Source: Schistosoma haematobium (lineage: Eukaryota; Platyhelminthes; Trematoda; Strigeidida; Schistosomatidae). From it: a DNA stretch of 64,000 bases. Below the pieces are notes generated by a model, which was not told where the DNA came from, did no database searches, and saw nothing but the letters and a program-made list of their open reading frames with translations. The position numbers were made by a program, and so were the translations under genes. How positions within the stretch are numbered: position 1 is the first letter of the stretch; each line of letters begins with the position of its first letter. The stretch is taken from positions 11,809,924 through 11,873,923 of the forward strand of contig NC_067202.1 in the NCBI RefSeq assembly GCF_000699445.3. Direction: 5' to 3'. Positions 35,121 through 48,530 of the stretch are shown here, piece after piece.

Positions 35121-36232
35121 GTTTTAGAAATTTCTAGGGATTATTAATTGAAAGTAATTAGAAACTATATTGTCAAAGACTGACTTTATTTTAAATTCAT
35201 GTTTCTGTAGTTCTGTTTTGTATTGTTTATTTATTTATTTGTTTCACATTGTACTCATTGACAGTATTAGTTTTTTAATGATTATTCTATCATTCATTTA
35301 TTTTGTATTTTTTGACACTTAATCTAACTATGGATAATGTCAGTAGTTGAAGAATGCAAAAATATCTAAACCGTTTTATCCATAATAATCTCTGAATAAA
35401 TCCTTACATTTCGTTACAAGTAAATGAAGTGATTAATTAGTGTTTTACTTCTGTGATAATATTAATCATAATGACATTTCAGGAAAGAAAATTTTCTTCT
35501 TGACAATCATACTTCTTAAAACTATAAAACTGTGTCTATAATTCGTTTATATATTGGTTACTTGAAACTACCTATTGATGTTTAACATTTCGATAGATCA
35601 ATCTCTTTTGGGATGTGAACATTCAGCTGATAAGTTAAGAATAGAACGAAACAAACGTCCTAGATACCATTGTTAACTACTACACATTTTTGCTTAAAAT
35701 GTTTCTTTAATTATTTAATGGACATGATGACCTGTTGAGAGGTGCGATGAAGTTGTTTAGTAGAGTGTTTGGGAATACCAAATATCAGCGATAGTTTATT
35801 AAAGTTACAATTCAGCAAGGGTTTTACATACAATTAATCTTTGGTTTTGTAGTTTCCAAATTCATCACTTGTAGTTGAACGACAAAAGATATGTTATCTT
35901 ATTTTTCCAGTTGGATGTATAGTTACGAATTCAGCTATTTTCTTGGATGAATTCGTATTGAGTGTATTACACGACAACCTAGTCAACAAATTAGCCAAAT
36001 TCTCTCATATACTTTGAAGAGAGTCAGTTATTCTAACGAATATAGAAAAAAGTGAAAAGTTTCAAATATATAACAGTGCACAGTTTGTTTCATGATGAAA
36101 GATTTTTGTAAAATATATCAAACTACTCTAGTATCTCATAATTTATCTTTTGGTAATTGCTGTATCCAAACATTCTGAGACAGTTTGACACTAGTCAATG
36201 AACTTAACACAAAAATACATTTTAAAGTGCAG
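35121..36232. other. AT-rich DNA with a decayed alpha element
   Basis: No gene is seen. At 35600-35695 (plus) a decayed alpha element keeps CAGCTGATAAG, AGAACGAAAC, ACGTCCTAGATACC; the core CTGATAA has lost its conserved G. Confidence 0.55.
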
Positions 36233-36500
36233 GTGCATCCACTCTTTGTGTTCTCCCAAAACCTAATCTTCTTAATTCTTCATGTTCCTTTTTTTCTCGT
36301 TCCAAATTTATTTCACTGTATTATACTCTTTAAATAACATCTTCAAACCCCAATCTGTCCGATTACTGCTTATACTCTTACTACCTCCAGTATTATGGGA
36401 TTTGAATGGACAACTATATTTCTGTGCTAATGTGGTTTGGCAACTCGAAGTGATGTACGTACGTACGACGTTCTACGTTGTTACTGACTGACTGATGTTG
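36233..36500 (+). mobile_element. 3' end of the second RTE-type family
   Basis: Begins GCAGGTGCATCCACTCTTTG, the last codons of the family protein, and runs through the 3' untranslated region (TTATACTCTTACTACCTCC; GATGTACGTACGTACGACG) to ACTGACTGACTGAT. It is very similar to 27905-28170, so this is a relatively young insertion truncated near the stop codon. Confidence 0.82.
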
Positions 36501-36799
36501 AATATAAGTGTCACGGGTTTGATCGCTGGTTTGGTCATGCGTGAACAATTATGAAGAATTCTATACCAGCATAATACAGTTGTGAAGTGTTCCCAATTTT
36601 TTAGTGGCACTTCAACTGAGATTAAAGAGTAATGAGTACTGATTATAAAATTAAATCGATTTCGATAAAATTCTTTCATATAAATCATAATAGTTACCTT
36701 ACTAGTGAATGACTTTAAAATTCCGCGGCTAATGACGTTCAGACATGTTGGGAGTGAAATAGTTGTTCCTAATGCCTCTGTATGACAAATTATTTAAAG

Positions 36800-36990
36800 T
36801 TGGAACTGTACCATTCAACACAAACGCAGTTATCCTATCGGTTAAGCATTCGCTACAATATATGAACGTCCCGGATTCGGGCCCTGATTGGGTCCAAGTA
36901 ATCATTGCTGCGGAGTATAGTACTAAGACGAAACATCTGCTAAGAGCTCTCTGATTCATAATGGTTTCACAATTGAAATCAATCTCTGAC
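36800..36990 (+). mobile_element. Decayed tRNA-like hammerhead element
   Basis: tRNA-like part (ATCGGTTAAGCATTCGC; CCCGGATTCGGGCCC) followed by a broken hammerhead (TTGCTGCGGAGTATAGTAC, GACGAAACATC). Closest to the beta type. Confidence 0.6.
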
Positions 36991-37210
36991 GAACACCGTC
37001 TACTTAACACTATCTAATATTTTAGAACGTCTTATTCAAGAGTCATGAACCTCAATATATTCACCAAGACACTGTTTAATAATTATAAATACAATTATAC
37101 AGCTTAAATAAATGAAAATTATCTACACTGCATTGTCTTAATAATAATTAATAAAGAAAAGAATTACGGTTTAAATTGACTTAACATATTAATGCAGAAT
37201 ATAATTATCG

Positions 37211-37213
<3 letters not shown>

Positions 37214-37242
<29 letters not shown>
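37214..37242. repeat. (TA)n microsatellite
   Basis: Uninterrupted alternating AT run of about 29 bp. Confidence 0.95.
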
Positions 37243-37245
<3 letters not shown>

Positions 37246-37694
37246 TAATACACAGAGTGAAGTCATAGTCATACATCGACATGAGTAAGAAACTACAATA
37301 TTGGCATAACTACGCAATAAATGAAAGAGAACTGAGCAGTAACAAATTAACAGTAACTTGACAAAAGTACAACATACATTAACAGTTTATACATCATTAA
37401 CAAGTTTACAAGAAGGACAATGCAAGCATACACTCATTTATTTCATTAATAATTGAAGAACAAATATACAAACAATAACTTCAAGCAGGATACGATTCCG
37501 GAAGTTCAACTGTTCTAGTCCTCGTCCCGTTATTACAATAATGTAAACTATAAAACTAATCAAATGGTATTATATCTTTAAAAACACGAAAGGAAATTTC
37601 CGGAGTTTTGGTGTGAGGCCGTGACCAGTGGAGTTCGAACGAGTCGCATTGGAGGCAATTATTAAACGAAAATAATGGAAGGTGGTCACACAGT

Positions 37695-37910
37695 ATTTTG
37701 AACTGATTAAAGTTGGACATTAACATCGTTAGATGTTGATTCAGTGGTCTAGATGTTAAGCACTCATGTACAAGATCGAAGGTGCTGGGTTCAACTGTCA
37801 CGTGCAGGATTGTGGATATGCATTGCTTAGGAGTCGCATACTAGGACAAAATGGCCATCCAATGCTTCTAGGTTTTCAATGGTAGTCTAACATTGATCGG
37901 TTCATAATTT
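37695..37910 (+). mobile_element. Beta-type element, moderately decayed
   Basis: Leader end (AAAGTTGGACATTAACATCG), tRNA-like part (GATTCAGTGGTCTAGATG; TGGGTTCAACTG), GGATATGCATTGCTTAGGAG, then GGACAAAATGGCCATCCAATG and ATTGATCGGTTCATAAT. The hammerhead core is broken at both conserved blocks. Confidence 0.75.
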
Positions 37911-38448
37911 TAAAGAAGGAAATCTGTTATGTATGTGTAATATGGTTCATATGTAGCAATTCATATGTCTGACTTAATTTTCAAGTGAAATCGACTTGAA
38001 CACTAGAAGATGTTACTTTCGATGATTGAGATATGGAACAATCATATTGGTAGAAGTATTCTTTCTAAGATAAAGCAGACTAGAAAAACAACACATATGA
38101 TAGTACTTTTAGTAATCAATGTTAAATGATCACTTTGATCAAACAGGTATGATGATATCAAGGGGATAGTTAATTTTTTTTCAATATTTTTTACTCGAAA
38201 AAAGTGTTTACTGTCATATCTACAATTGATAATCGTATGTAATTTGTATTTGGCTTTAGGCATGATTTTTTTTTCCTTTAAAATAATTAAACAGCTGATT
38301 GATAAACCTTTTTTTTAATATTTTTCAACAGAATTTTAATTTCATTTGATCGACTCATTTATCTCAAAATAAACTTAATGATTGCTTAATGATGCTCTCA
38401 TCTGTCTGTTTGTCATACGCTCGTTTACTCTTTCTCTCTCTTTCTCTT

Positions 38449-38499
<51 letters not shown>

Positions 38500-38926
38500 A
38501 CCTCGAGAGAGAGGTCGAATAGCAGTTGGTATCCCATTCTGATTGGTTAGTCGAGTCTACCAATCATATTTTAGAGTAGCCTATCTTTGCCTATATGAAA
38601 CGAAAGACAATACATTTAGTTTCAGTTGTCCTTTATTATTGTTATTATTATTATTATTATCGTTACTATTATGAGTACTGTTGTTATCATTCTACTCCAC
38701 ATCAATAAATGAAATCATCCATTCAATTATTCGCTATAAGAGACTTTAGTGTTGGGATTATGATCTATCACCGTGATGCATGTACGGTGATATATACGCA
38801 TGCATGTAGGTGATTTTCAATTCCTTTAATACACACAAGCAACATTATTGTATTTAGTGCTTATCTATTAAGTGCTAGAAATCTAATTTTTTTCATATAC
38901 ATTGTCAAAATGAAACTAACTATCAG
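37911..38926. other. Region upstream of the unc-13 large exon
   Basis: Contains a (CT)n tract (about 38430-38466) running into (TA)n (38467-38497), and a TTATTATTA-type repeat (38636-38662). No convincing promoter is recognised. The reading frame of the large exon is open back to a TAG at 38876-38878. Confidence 0.6.
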
Positions 38927-41782
38927 AATATTTATGGAATTAATTACTTAACAATAAAAAGAGCAATGTCTAATTATCCTGTTTATCACCCGCTACTGCC
39001 TAATCAATCAGAATGGGATCCTGCTAGTGAAGTGGAACGTATTATGTGTGGAACTAGCCAACAAGAGTACCCTGTGATTACGAGTGGGTTACACACTCTA
39101 CCTCGTCATTACCAATTACGTGAAACAAATCCAATCACATTTAGATATCAAGCTATGAATGGCGGTGAGTGTAGTACAATAAACAGATATGATAAAAACA
39201 TTCAACATATCAACAAAATGTATCCATGGGGATCTCCAACAACAAGTATCAGACAATTTACAACAACATTTCATCCGTCTTATCAAACTTCTGTAGGTTA
39301 TGATCCATCTGTACTATTTTCATCGTCACCTTCCTCGTCAGTTTGCTCTGATGAACAACTGTATTATCGACAACAACGATTAGTAAAGCCTGTAAATCAA
39401 GCAAGGTACGTATTGAGTACCAACAAAACATTCTCTACTTCTATCGCTACTAATAGTACTACTACTACTACTGTTGCTTATCCACATAATAGGAATACAG
39501 TGAATAATAATATTATGTATGATACATTGCAACTAACTGGACGTGTTAATCAACTCCCTGTTCAACAAACACCAATAAATAATCTAAATACTACAACACG
39601 CTTACAATATCCATCAGCTTTAGTACGAACAATTGTTAGAATGGAATCGTCGAGTTCTCAACAACCACAACAATCAGCTGATGTACCACCGGCTTTACCA
39701 TTAAGAGCTCAACGTTCTACAAATCAAAAGGTAACAGTACCTACTAAACCACGTCAATTAATTCCTATCCCATTTGAAGATCGTGTACATTTGGATCCAA
39801 ATATGGTATTGTATAAACCTAATGCTGGAATTAATAGTCATAATAATCTTGACGACAACCTATCACAATCAATATCAGTTCAGTTAAATCATAAAAGAAA
39901 TACATTTGATTTAGAAAGTCATTTAGACTGTTCATGTGATTATGTACGAGGTGAAGCTGGCCTGTGGCCAGCTGATGTATGGTTTGAACGTAATTTTCAT
40001 ACGGTTGATAAATGTACGTGTCCACATGAAGAAGTACATCGATTTTTTGATAATGCACCTTCAAAATGGAAATTAGCCGATACTATTGCCATGCTACCAA
40101 TAAGAGAAACTGATATTTTGGACGATTTAATTGATAGTACAAGCGATGAAGATGAGTCATTGCATCGTTCATTACCATCAGTTATAATGGAGTCACCAAC
40201 AGACACAACTTATAAAACACAAATTGTAACAACAAATTATAATGATTTAGATGTGACGTCCACACCACCATTCAGTATTCCGATGTCGACTAATCATGTA
40301 CAGTCGGATATGCAAAAAGATAATTCAACCTATCGGACTAGTGTCACATGTCATCATCTTGTTACAAATAACAGTAGTAGTAATATTTCTTGTGATGAAG
40401 ATGACTTGGTCCCTCTGGGTGAACTATTGTCGTCAAATACAAACTTACTAAGAACAATTTCAAATTTGGACAGACCAGAATTTTCTATTGATGAGACCAC
40501 AGTAAGATTGACACCTGCATCATCAAGAAAACAAAGCTTACTCTGTCTTAAGGAGAATGAAGACGAGAGAAATACAAATATCTCTAGGAAAAACAGTTCT
40601 CAATTTGTGGAGCAAAGAGAATATATTCCTGGTGTAACGAAAGGGATTGTTTCAACTGTTGCAATACCGAGTGTACCTAGTGATACACGTTGTTTAGCTG
40701 TTGTTACCACTAATGCTATTCGACGTAAATCACCACCTGGAGAAACATCTTCACAGTTGAGGATGACACAGATCATTGGACGTAAAAACAATATCTATAA
40801 AAATCGTGCGAATTCAATATACCATGAGTCTGGAGATAACCATTTGACAGGAAAAAGTTATATTAACACAGAAGGCACACATACAGGGAACGTGTTAATA
40901 CCAAATAATTTAACCGATGCTGGTCGAAATGATATGGGAAAAAGCATCCAAGATATGATTGGTGAGGATAAAGCGGGACAACAAAAAGAGGAACGAAAAC
41001 AGTCTCTGTCTCCATCCGTTCATCGATTTCTGGAACCAGATGGTTGTGTCTATACAGAAGATAAAGAGAATGCATTTCAGACATTTCAGATCGATAATGT
41101 TGCAGAAGCCCTAGATCGATTACACCAGGATATGAGAAGTGCTATAGAAGGTAAATTAGTGGATAATTCATCCTCATCTACAGTGAACAAAGAAGGATCA
41201 TTAACAATTAGCCCTAAAACTGATTCATGCTCAAAGCTGTTAGATAGGCAAAACAAGCATCTATACACTAAATATGACTGGACAGATGAGGATAAGGAAT
41301 TCAGCCAAAATAAAGAAAATCATTTAATTCCTGACATTGAATTAGTGGGAGAACACAACCATACAGAACATGATCAAGAGATTGATGTGGATCATTACTT
41401 TCTCCAGCCTAGAAGATCCACTTTAAAACTGGATGACAATGATTTATCAGCGATACGCTATACAGCTTCTCATAAATCCACCGGCAATAGTTATATTGGT
41501 CATGTTCCTTCTGATAATCGGGAGTATAATGACAAATCTCAAAATGTTAGTGATAATGATGAAGAGAACGATGTGGGGGTACATTATTATGAAGATGATC
41601 GTAATTCAATGGTGGAGGAAAATGAAGAACTAGATCAAAGTATGGAATATAAATTCAACGATGAATTGACCGATCCTAGTTTATCGCAAAAGTCTGGACA
41701 GACTATTAGATTGAATAAATATGGAAGAGCTAAGGAACGATGGAGTCTTCTTCGTACACATGTTGGGAAGGTTGGCAGGCAG
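38927..41782 (+). CDS. unc-13: UNC-13/Munc13 family protein, large N-terminal exon
   Basis: One 2.8-kb exon. From ATG at 38966 it codes 939 residues up to a clear donor CAG|GTGAGT (last base 41782, phase 0). The frame is open upstream, and an acceptor-like TATCAG at 38926 would extend it in phase, so the true start is uncertain. The protein is mostly Ser/Thr/Asn-rich and probably disordered. One ordered-looking block at residues about 320-385 has a CSCDY...CTCPHEEVHRFF pattern of unknown function. An acidic stretch lies at about 865-905. The end, RAKERWSLLRTHVGKV, matches in place and pattern the calmodulin-binding helix of mammalian Munc13-1 (RAK-x-x-W, anchor Trp at residue 926). UNC-13 proteins prime synaptic vesicles for fusion at the presynaptic active zone. 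The C1, C2B and MUN domains would lie beyond the window. Confidence rests on this helix and on the two following exons. Confidence 0.8.
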
Positions 41783-43239
41783 GTGAGTGATGTTTGATTA
41801 ATTACACATTTCGTTTAAGCCTATCATGGGAGTAATAATCCATGTTCATCGGATTGTCTGCTATATGACTAATACTTGAATGACCAAATATATGTTATCT
41901 AAAAATCAATTATCAACACTGACTTATGTCAGAGAGAAAATCGTTGAAATATGTGGAAGAGAAGCGTTAGCTGATTGTTACATACTATTCTCGAAATTAT
42001 TAAATGTATATATTCAAGAAACAGTTACGAAATCAAACTTAAATAGTCAGGTATTATGACAGATACAATCTCATTCGATCAATTCTAGTTGGTTTGGAAT
42101 GAAGTGGGAATATTAACTAGTGTTATCATAATAGAGTCTCCATTCACTTCTAACGTAATAATGAAAAAAAAATTGGTTGATGAGTTAGTGAGTATTCATC
42201 AACAACGGTTACTGTGACATGTATCATGTACGCTCAACCACTACTTGACTTGCCGTACAATGTTGGGTGGTATATAAATGAGTTATTAGAAAGCTAAAGG
42301 TGGCTAAAGCAAGACATGGGATCAGCATATGAAGTTACTGACATTTGAACTGAGCTGTGTTGATAGATGTCGATTATCGTAAAGTATGGTTGGAGACGTT
42401 GAATGAAATAGGTCGTCTAACCAAAAATTGTCTATAATCTTACAAAAATCTATAATCTATAATTGTAATTATAAGCCCTCTATAAATATGACTATGATTC
42501 GCCATATAATTTAGATTCAACTTGATTGAGCAGTTATCATTGTCATTTTCGACTATATCGTCTGTGTTTATTTCATTTAGAATATTTTTTTTGTGTTATC
42601 TCATGAGTACTTCACTGTCATTGTCTGTGGTCGACAGATTACTTGTAACCATTTGACAGTTTCAAAATTATTAAAACTAACATACAATAGGCATTATTTT
42701 ACTGGTACTGTTTTCATCAAAGCATACAGCACTGGATCTAACTACACAAGTTTAGTCTCTGTCTTTTTTTTATAATGGCATAATAATAAAATAAAATAAG
42801 AACTGAAAAAAGAGTAAAATTATTACATTTTTAATACTTCGCTTTGTATACAAAAAGAAAAACAAAAAAAAGATCAATCTGAAACAAGATATCAATCTGT
42901 CCTTCACTTTATGACCTTAACCTTAAATGCCTACTAGTTTCTTCTTCATTCATCTACGACAGATAAGAACTTATTCTTTAAAAAGAAAAGAAAAAAAACA
43001 ACTATGTTCTGTATATGAAAATAAATATGTTTTGTTTTTTTCGAAAGAAAAGTATTTACATTTTAATGAAAACTAAACGGTCTCATATTTCAAAGAAGAC
43101 AATTGGAAAAGAAGTTGAGTAGACTTTCTTCAAAATATTATTCCATAATACCCTCCCCCCCCCGTTTTTTTCTTATTTGACTAATATTTATATGAGAAGA
43201 ATTTATTAAATTATAAGCATATAAGGTACCTTTCGTCAT

Positions 43240-43242
<3 letters not shown>

Positions 43243-43285
<43 letters not shown>
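43243..43285. repeat. (AT)n microsatellite
   Basis: About 21 uninterrupted AT units inside the first unc-13 intron. Confidence 0.95.
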
Positions 43286-43289
<4 letters not shown>

Positions 43290-43562
43290 TGATCGTTATA
43301 TGTATAGTCGATCACAATGGCGTCGGTGTATACACTCTCTGTCTTCCCTTAAACACTGAAATTAAAATCGTTTCACATCTTTATTTCTATCAACTAATTC
43401 TTTCTTCCTATATTATACTCTTATATGCAATCTTTCTTTTATATATTATCACCATTGAATTAATTACTATGAATTAGGTGTTCATCTTATTGTGGTGATG
43501 AGGTACGGCAACTTGGACCGATGCATATATGTGCCTGGTCCTACGTTGTAGCTGACTGACTG
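43290..43562 (+). mobile_element. Retroelement 3' end with GACTGACTGA tail
   Basis: Ends GTGCCTGGTCCTACGTTG, TAGCTGACTGACTGAT, the same type of terminus as at 28170 and 36500, preceded by a TTATACTCTTATATGC stretch that resembles their untranslated region. No coding part remains. Confidence 0.6.
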
Positions 43563-44844
43563 ATAGTCGGAAAATATAGAAAAACAATCTCTTACTTCAA
43601 TTTACTTCAACACTATCATCATCATCTTGATAATCGTTGATCTAATTAAATATGGAAAAATATTTTTAGGAAGACAATCTTACTACTATATATACTGCAG
43701 AACGGAGGATTAATGGTGAACTAGTCAACTTCTAGTCACTGAGTTACTGATTCAAATTTCACTCAGCCTTAATTTGGAGTAAATAACTGAGAAGTATCAC
43801 TAGTACTAGTATAGATCAGTGTGACTTCAAGTTTCATACATAAACGTGTACTAGGCACTAGCTATATTATTACATAACAGAGAACTTATGGAAACCAAAA
43901 AGTACTAGACAGCTGTTACCTCCTAGTATTGGACATTTACGACCTCACTGAAAATCGAACTCAGGAATACAATTCTGATCGATCTGATGAACAGCGAATA
44001 ACATTCCAACCATTGGATCAGTGTCCAATAAAGTGCATTTTTAACTACCATCGATTCTCGACTGTGCGTAACAATTTTCTAATCCAATTAATGGATAAAT
44101 AATGCACTATGAAATTCAGCAACCTTTGCAACACTCTATGATAAAAGTCATCATTATTATTGTATCTGGAGCAAATCGATAAAATAATTTGTTAGTTGTC
44201 ATTAGAGTAGAAAATGCCTGTTTTGCAGAAATAAATTCTGAAATATTTTGGTCATCTGCATGTTGTAATCCATCAACGGGGAATTGAACGTACTGACACA
44301 TTGAGACACTACTGTTATTAATTAAGTACAGTTGATTTCTTTAAGTTTCTCAAATCACAATAACTAAATATCATCTAGCTGTGATCTAGTCGGAGGCAGT
44401 TAGTCAGGGGACTGACTGATAGCCTGCTGATGAAATGATGGTAATAGTCCTTGTAAGTTCGGTATAGTGTTTCCTAGTCCATAGTACGGCCATAGACACC
44501 TCTTATTGAAAGGTGTCACGATAAATTGTCCTACAAAATGTTTCTTAACGGTTAATTGCTGGAAGTTGTACAATTTAAAGAAATGAACTGTAAATAGTCA
44601 ATCTATTCTCTAATTTGTTTAGTTTTTTCAGTAAGTAAAATCTCTGTCTAGGGGTTGCTGAATTTCATGGTTTACATTAACGAGAGATTTTAGTCAGACG
44701 ATCATTGAAAATAAGGGATCGTTGGACAGATGTTTTATGCTAGTAAGGAGCTGTTACCAGTAAAGTCTAATCATATTGAGAGTGAGTTATTTATCCATTA
44801 ATTAGATCAGCAGATGGTTACGGACTGTCGAAAATTGATCGAAA

Positions 44845-45015
44845 TTAAACATGTGAACCATTGGTGTCGACTTAGTGGTCTAAAAATTAAGCATTAAACG
44901 TGCGGCCTGAAGGTCTCGGGTTCGATCCCATCTTCTAAGTTCGTAGATGAGTTTGACTGAGGAACAAATACTAGTATGAAGCACTTCATTGAGTATCTAA
45001 CTAGGATCAGTTCGT
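44845..45015 (+). mobile_element. Decayed beta-type element
   Basis: tRNA-like part GTCGACTTAGTGGTCTAAAA and GGGTTCGATCCC (box B intact), followed by a broken hammerhead (GACTGAGGAACAAATAC) and GGATCAGTTCGTGCTG. Confidence 0.7.
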
Positions 45016-46319
45016 GCTGTAAACTATGAATATAAAACATAAGTATACAAAGAAGTTGATCATAGTTGACAAGAAAGTTTCTTCGTTTAATTTTCTTTAA
45101 AAAAAAAAAAACTCAAGTTTTAATTTTGGCTACCGATCAACAGTCCCTTCTTCCTCTTCTTCATAACCATCATCCGCCTGTTTAAGTGTTTATGCTTATT
45201 TATGTAAGTTGTGTGGAGAATACATATTTATATATTATTGTGTGACAACGATAGAGTGAAAACAAACCTAATTAGAAAAACTATGAAATATGTATAGATT
45301 TTGTGTCATTCTGTTGACAGTTGTAAATTGTTTTACTAAGACAGTAACTGGAGACAAGAAAAGTTCGTACATTTGACGATATGTAGAGCTACTAGTTACT
45401 GTTTGTAGCCAAAGTTGGAACTGTCATATTAGTAGTAGTAGTAGTTTCGCATGGAAATTTATGTTCCTTGGATAGCACATATCGTGCAACTACCTCATTG
45501 TAGGTTAAGATTTTAATACAAGAGAAATAGAGTTGTGAAAGTTAGTCAGTTTATAATATAGTTTGCATGATTATTAAAAATATTTATGAGAACAACAAGG
45601 TCTCGTTGAACTTAGTTTTTATCACAAACTAATACCAGCTGGATAACCACTGATAAAAACAATCTCAGTGATCAGAGTTTTTGTCAGAAATCGAGATTCC
45701 ACAGCAGTACCGATAGAGTATCGAAATTTGAACCTTCAAGTCTTGTAGTAAGCTCAGTAGAATCAACTTTGAGATAGATTAACTTCTCAAATCCTTCATC
45801 TTAATAATTATTATGTATTGACTAGTAACTAGTTTTCCGAAGAACCCATGAAGTTATTGTTGGAAACCGTGAACAACGATAAAGTTCAAACTTGCTGAGA
45901 ATGAGGTAAATTGAATAATGTTACGGAATATCATGAACTGACTGATTCTATGAGTGCGGCCCAATTGATTTTCTAATCACTGGTTTAATAACATCATCCT
46001 GATTGCAAGACCAGAAGATCTCATGTTTTATCCAGTGTGAGCTTTATATATTAGTATTGATGAATATTTCTTATTTTGGATAAACCATCAATCCAGTACT
46101 TCCCTGGTTTTGGTAGTAGTCGTAATACTGCAGTTGGTGTGAGCGAGCAATGAAAGCGAATGTCAGGATAAACAATCCGTGAAAAATCTTGATCTTATTA
46201 AGGTATCGATTAGTTTAGTCACGTTTAAAATATTTCACAATTTAAACATATTATTTCATGTCTCTTACAACATTGCAATAGAAACAAAATTATTACAGTT
46301 CATATAACGGATCGATTAT

Positions 46320-46560
46320 CTCAGTTAGACAACCATTGAAAACCAGGAAACAAACTACATCCGCTTCATCTTTATTTTAGCCTCTTCAGCAGTGAGCATT
46401 CAACACTTTCACTGCAGAACAAGTCGAGTTTAAGAGCTTCAGATCTCGTGATTAGCACATAACCTTTAAACCATTGAGCTGAGATCCAATGATGCATCCT
46501 TCTTCAATGCCATTGGTGGATAACCGCTTCAAACCTGGTCATAACTTATTACCAGGACTC
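46320..46560 (-). mobile_element. Decayed beta-type element
   Basis: On the minus strand: tRNA-like part (CAGCTCAATGGTTTAAAGG; CTCGACTTGTTC), a ruined hammerhead (CACTGCTGAAGAGGCTAAAA) and the tail (GGTTTTCAATGGTTGTC). Confidence 0.65.
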
Positions 46561-48108
46561 CATGAACTATTTCTTGAAATTAGGCGCGAGTGAGCACATG
46601 ATTGTAAATCAATTTATGAATAACCATTATTTACTAAAGGTCGTCTCTATCTTTTTTCTATCCACGTTCATATCTAAAATGCTCGGTCACGTCTAGATAA
46701 GGACTTCTTGGACAGATGCTTCAAGTCTTCGTGTAAACAGTAACTAACAACATTTAAAACAGGACGAAATATATTTTTTAAGTACTAACTATTGATCATC
46801 ATTATCTTTTATTCATAATAGGTTTATGAATTTTCATATATGACCTTGAAATGCATATTTACCGAATTATTTTAATAGAGAATATTGAGTTGTGTAGTTT
46901 CAACAGCCTTTGTAGTAAACATAACAAGAGAATGTCCATACAACTATCACTGTTCAATAAGTGCGCAGTATCCAACATTTTGAGCATTTAATAATAGATT
47001 GATGTTATATACCAGGGTGTCATTTTCACTTGTTAACATACCTAACTTTAATTGATCATTCTTAAGTTCTCATTTAAAAGTTTTTAAAAAGTATTAATCT
47101 CATGGAATATTGTTTTTCAAAAGTATTTTCCCTATCGATTTCGTACTCACATGCACACACACACACACACTCACATACACAGTGCTGAGAATAGCGTTGA
47201 AAAAATATAGGTAAAACTTCTCCTTATTTTGTTACTTATTATTTTTATCCTTGTTATTATTTGTATTTCACCAATAAGAATTGTCTTTTTTCTAGGTCAT
47301 CCATTCATTCACCACATAGGAAATGTAAATAGAAAAGTTGGTATAAAATAAACAACTATCATAACAGAGGCAATAACCACTGACATAACATTGAATCTAG
47401 ATTTGATCAGAGGGAATATTCAGATATTGTCGTCCGTGTTATATTCTTTTCTCGAGTTAATTCTTTCTTTTTGATGTCTTATTTTGTTTGTTCTTTTCAC
47501 TGTAAAATTTCTTGCTAACATTCATTAATTAAATATCTTAAACTGAGGGAAACAAATAGGGTTAACTATAGAAGAGAAGTATAGAAAAATAGTGCACTAT
47601 CTTGACAAAGTTATGTGGTAGCTGGCAGTGAAATGTCAAGGACATGTGTTTTGAACCATTTTGACCTTGTCAATTAAGTGAACCAAGCACACACCAGAGC
47701 TCGAACCAATTACCTGTCGAGTCTTGGTGTAAATATAAACACTGAAAGAAAATATATTTAATTGATGATTTTCAAATAGGGCGAAATGTGTGTCGTAGAT
47801 TCTACTACTAGCCATTATTCAACTTTACTAAAACTCGTAGCTACATGGTTGTAATCCTACGCTATGATTTATAAAGAATATATCTACAATTTAATTAAGC
47901 ATTTGTTTTGTCATCAAAATGCAACCAGTGTTAAATGAAACTGATAAAGTGCTGATGATAAATTTATTTAGTAGAAATAAAGGCTGATATTGCCTGCATT
48001 CTAAGAAATATATATTTCTAACAGTGAGATCCTAAAAGCAATTCTTAGGTTCAGAGAATATCTTATTAAAGTTCTGTTAATTAAATACTAATTATATAGA
48101 TTTTACGT

Positions 48109-48154
48109 AAGAAAACCAATGTTAAGTAAATTAAATTTTTAACATTGGTTTCTT
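48109..48154. repeat. Short inverted repeat (hairpin)
   Basis: Arms AAGAAAACCAATGTTAA and TTAACATTGGTTTCTT pair over 16 positions with one extra A, around a 13-base AT loop. Confidence 0.8.
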
Positions 48155-48249
48155 TTGGGAAGATTTAAAACGAGTTTGGAAACTGAAAGTTTGTGGGGCT
48201 TGGGTAACACATTTAGGACCAGAAACTTGGTTAATATGACTTGGATTGT

Positions 48250-48530
48250 AGTGAACAGAACACGGGTGGGGACAATTGAATTACATCTAGCACGAAATTA
48301 CAGAGTTACTTGCAAAAATAGAAAAACATTATAGTAAATCGTTAGTTTGCAAAATATCAATCCATCATATCAAACCGGACTGTTCTTGTTGCAATCATCA
48401 ATCCATTTTCTCACATTTCATTGTTCATGCGTTTTCTTACAAATTGCATTGTGTTCTCGCTCTTCTTTTCTTGATCTTCCCCCATCTTCTGCTGCTAAAC
48501 ATTAGGTTTTTAACTCGCGTCATATACTAC
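48250..48530 (+). repeat. Dispersed repeat, copy A
   Basis: Shares ordered motifs with 52816-53010: GTAGTGAA, GAACAC, GTGGGGACAA, AAATTACAGA, ACTGTTC, GTTCTCGCTCTTCTTTTCTT. Nothing coding is visible. Confidence 0.6.

Noticed and set aside
38467..38497. (TA)n run as promoter of unc-13
   Set aside because: Simple repeats of this type are spread through the window; nothing ties it to transcription start.
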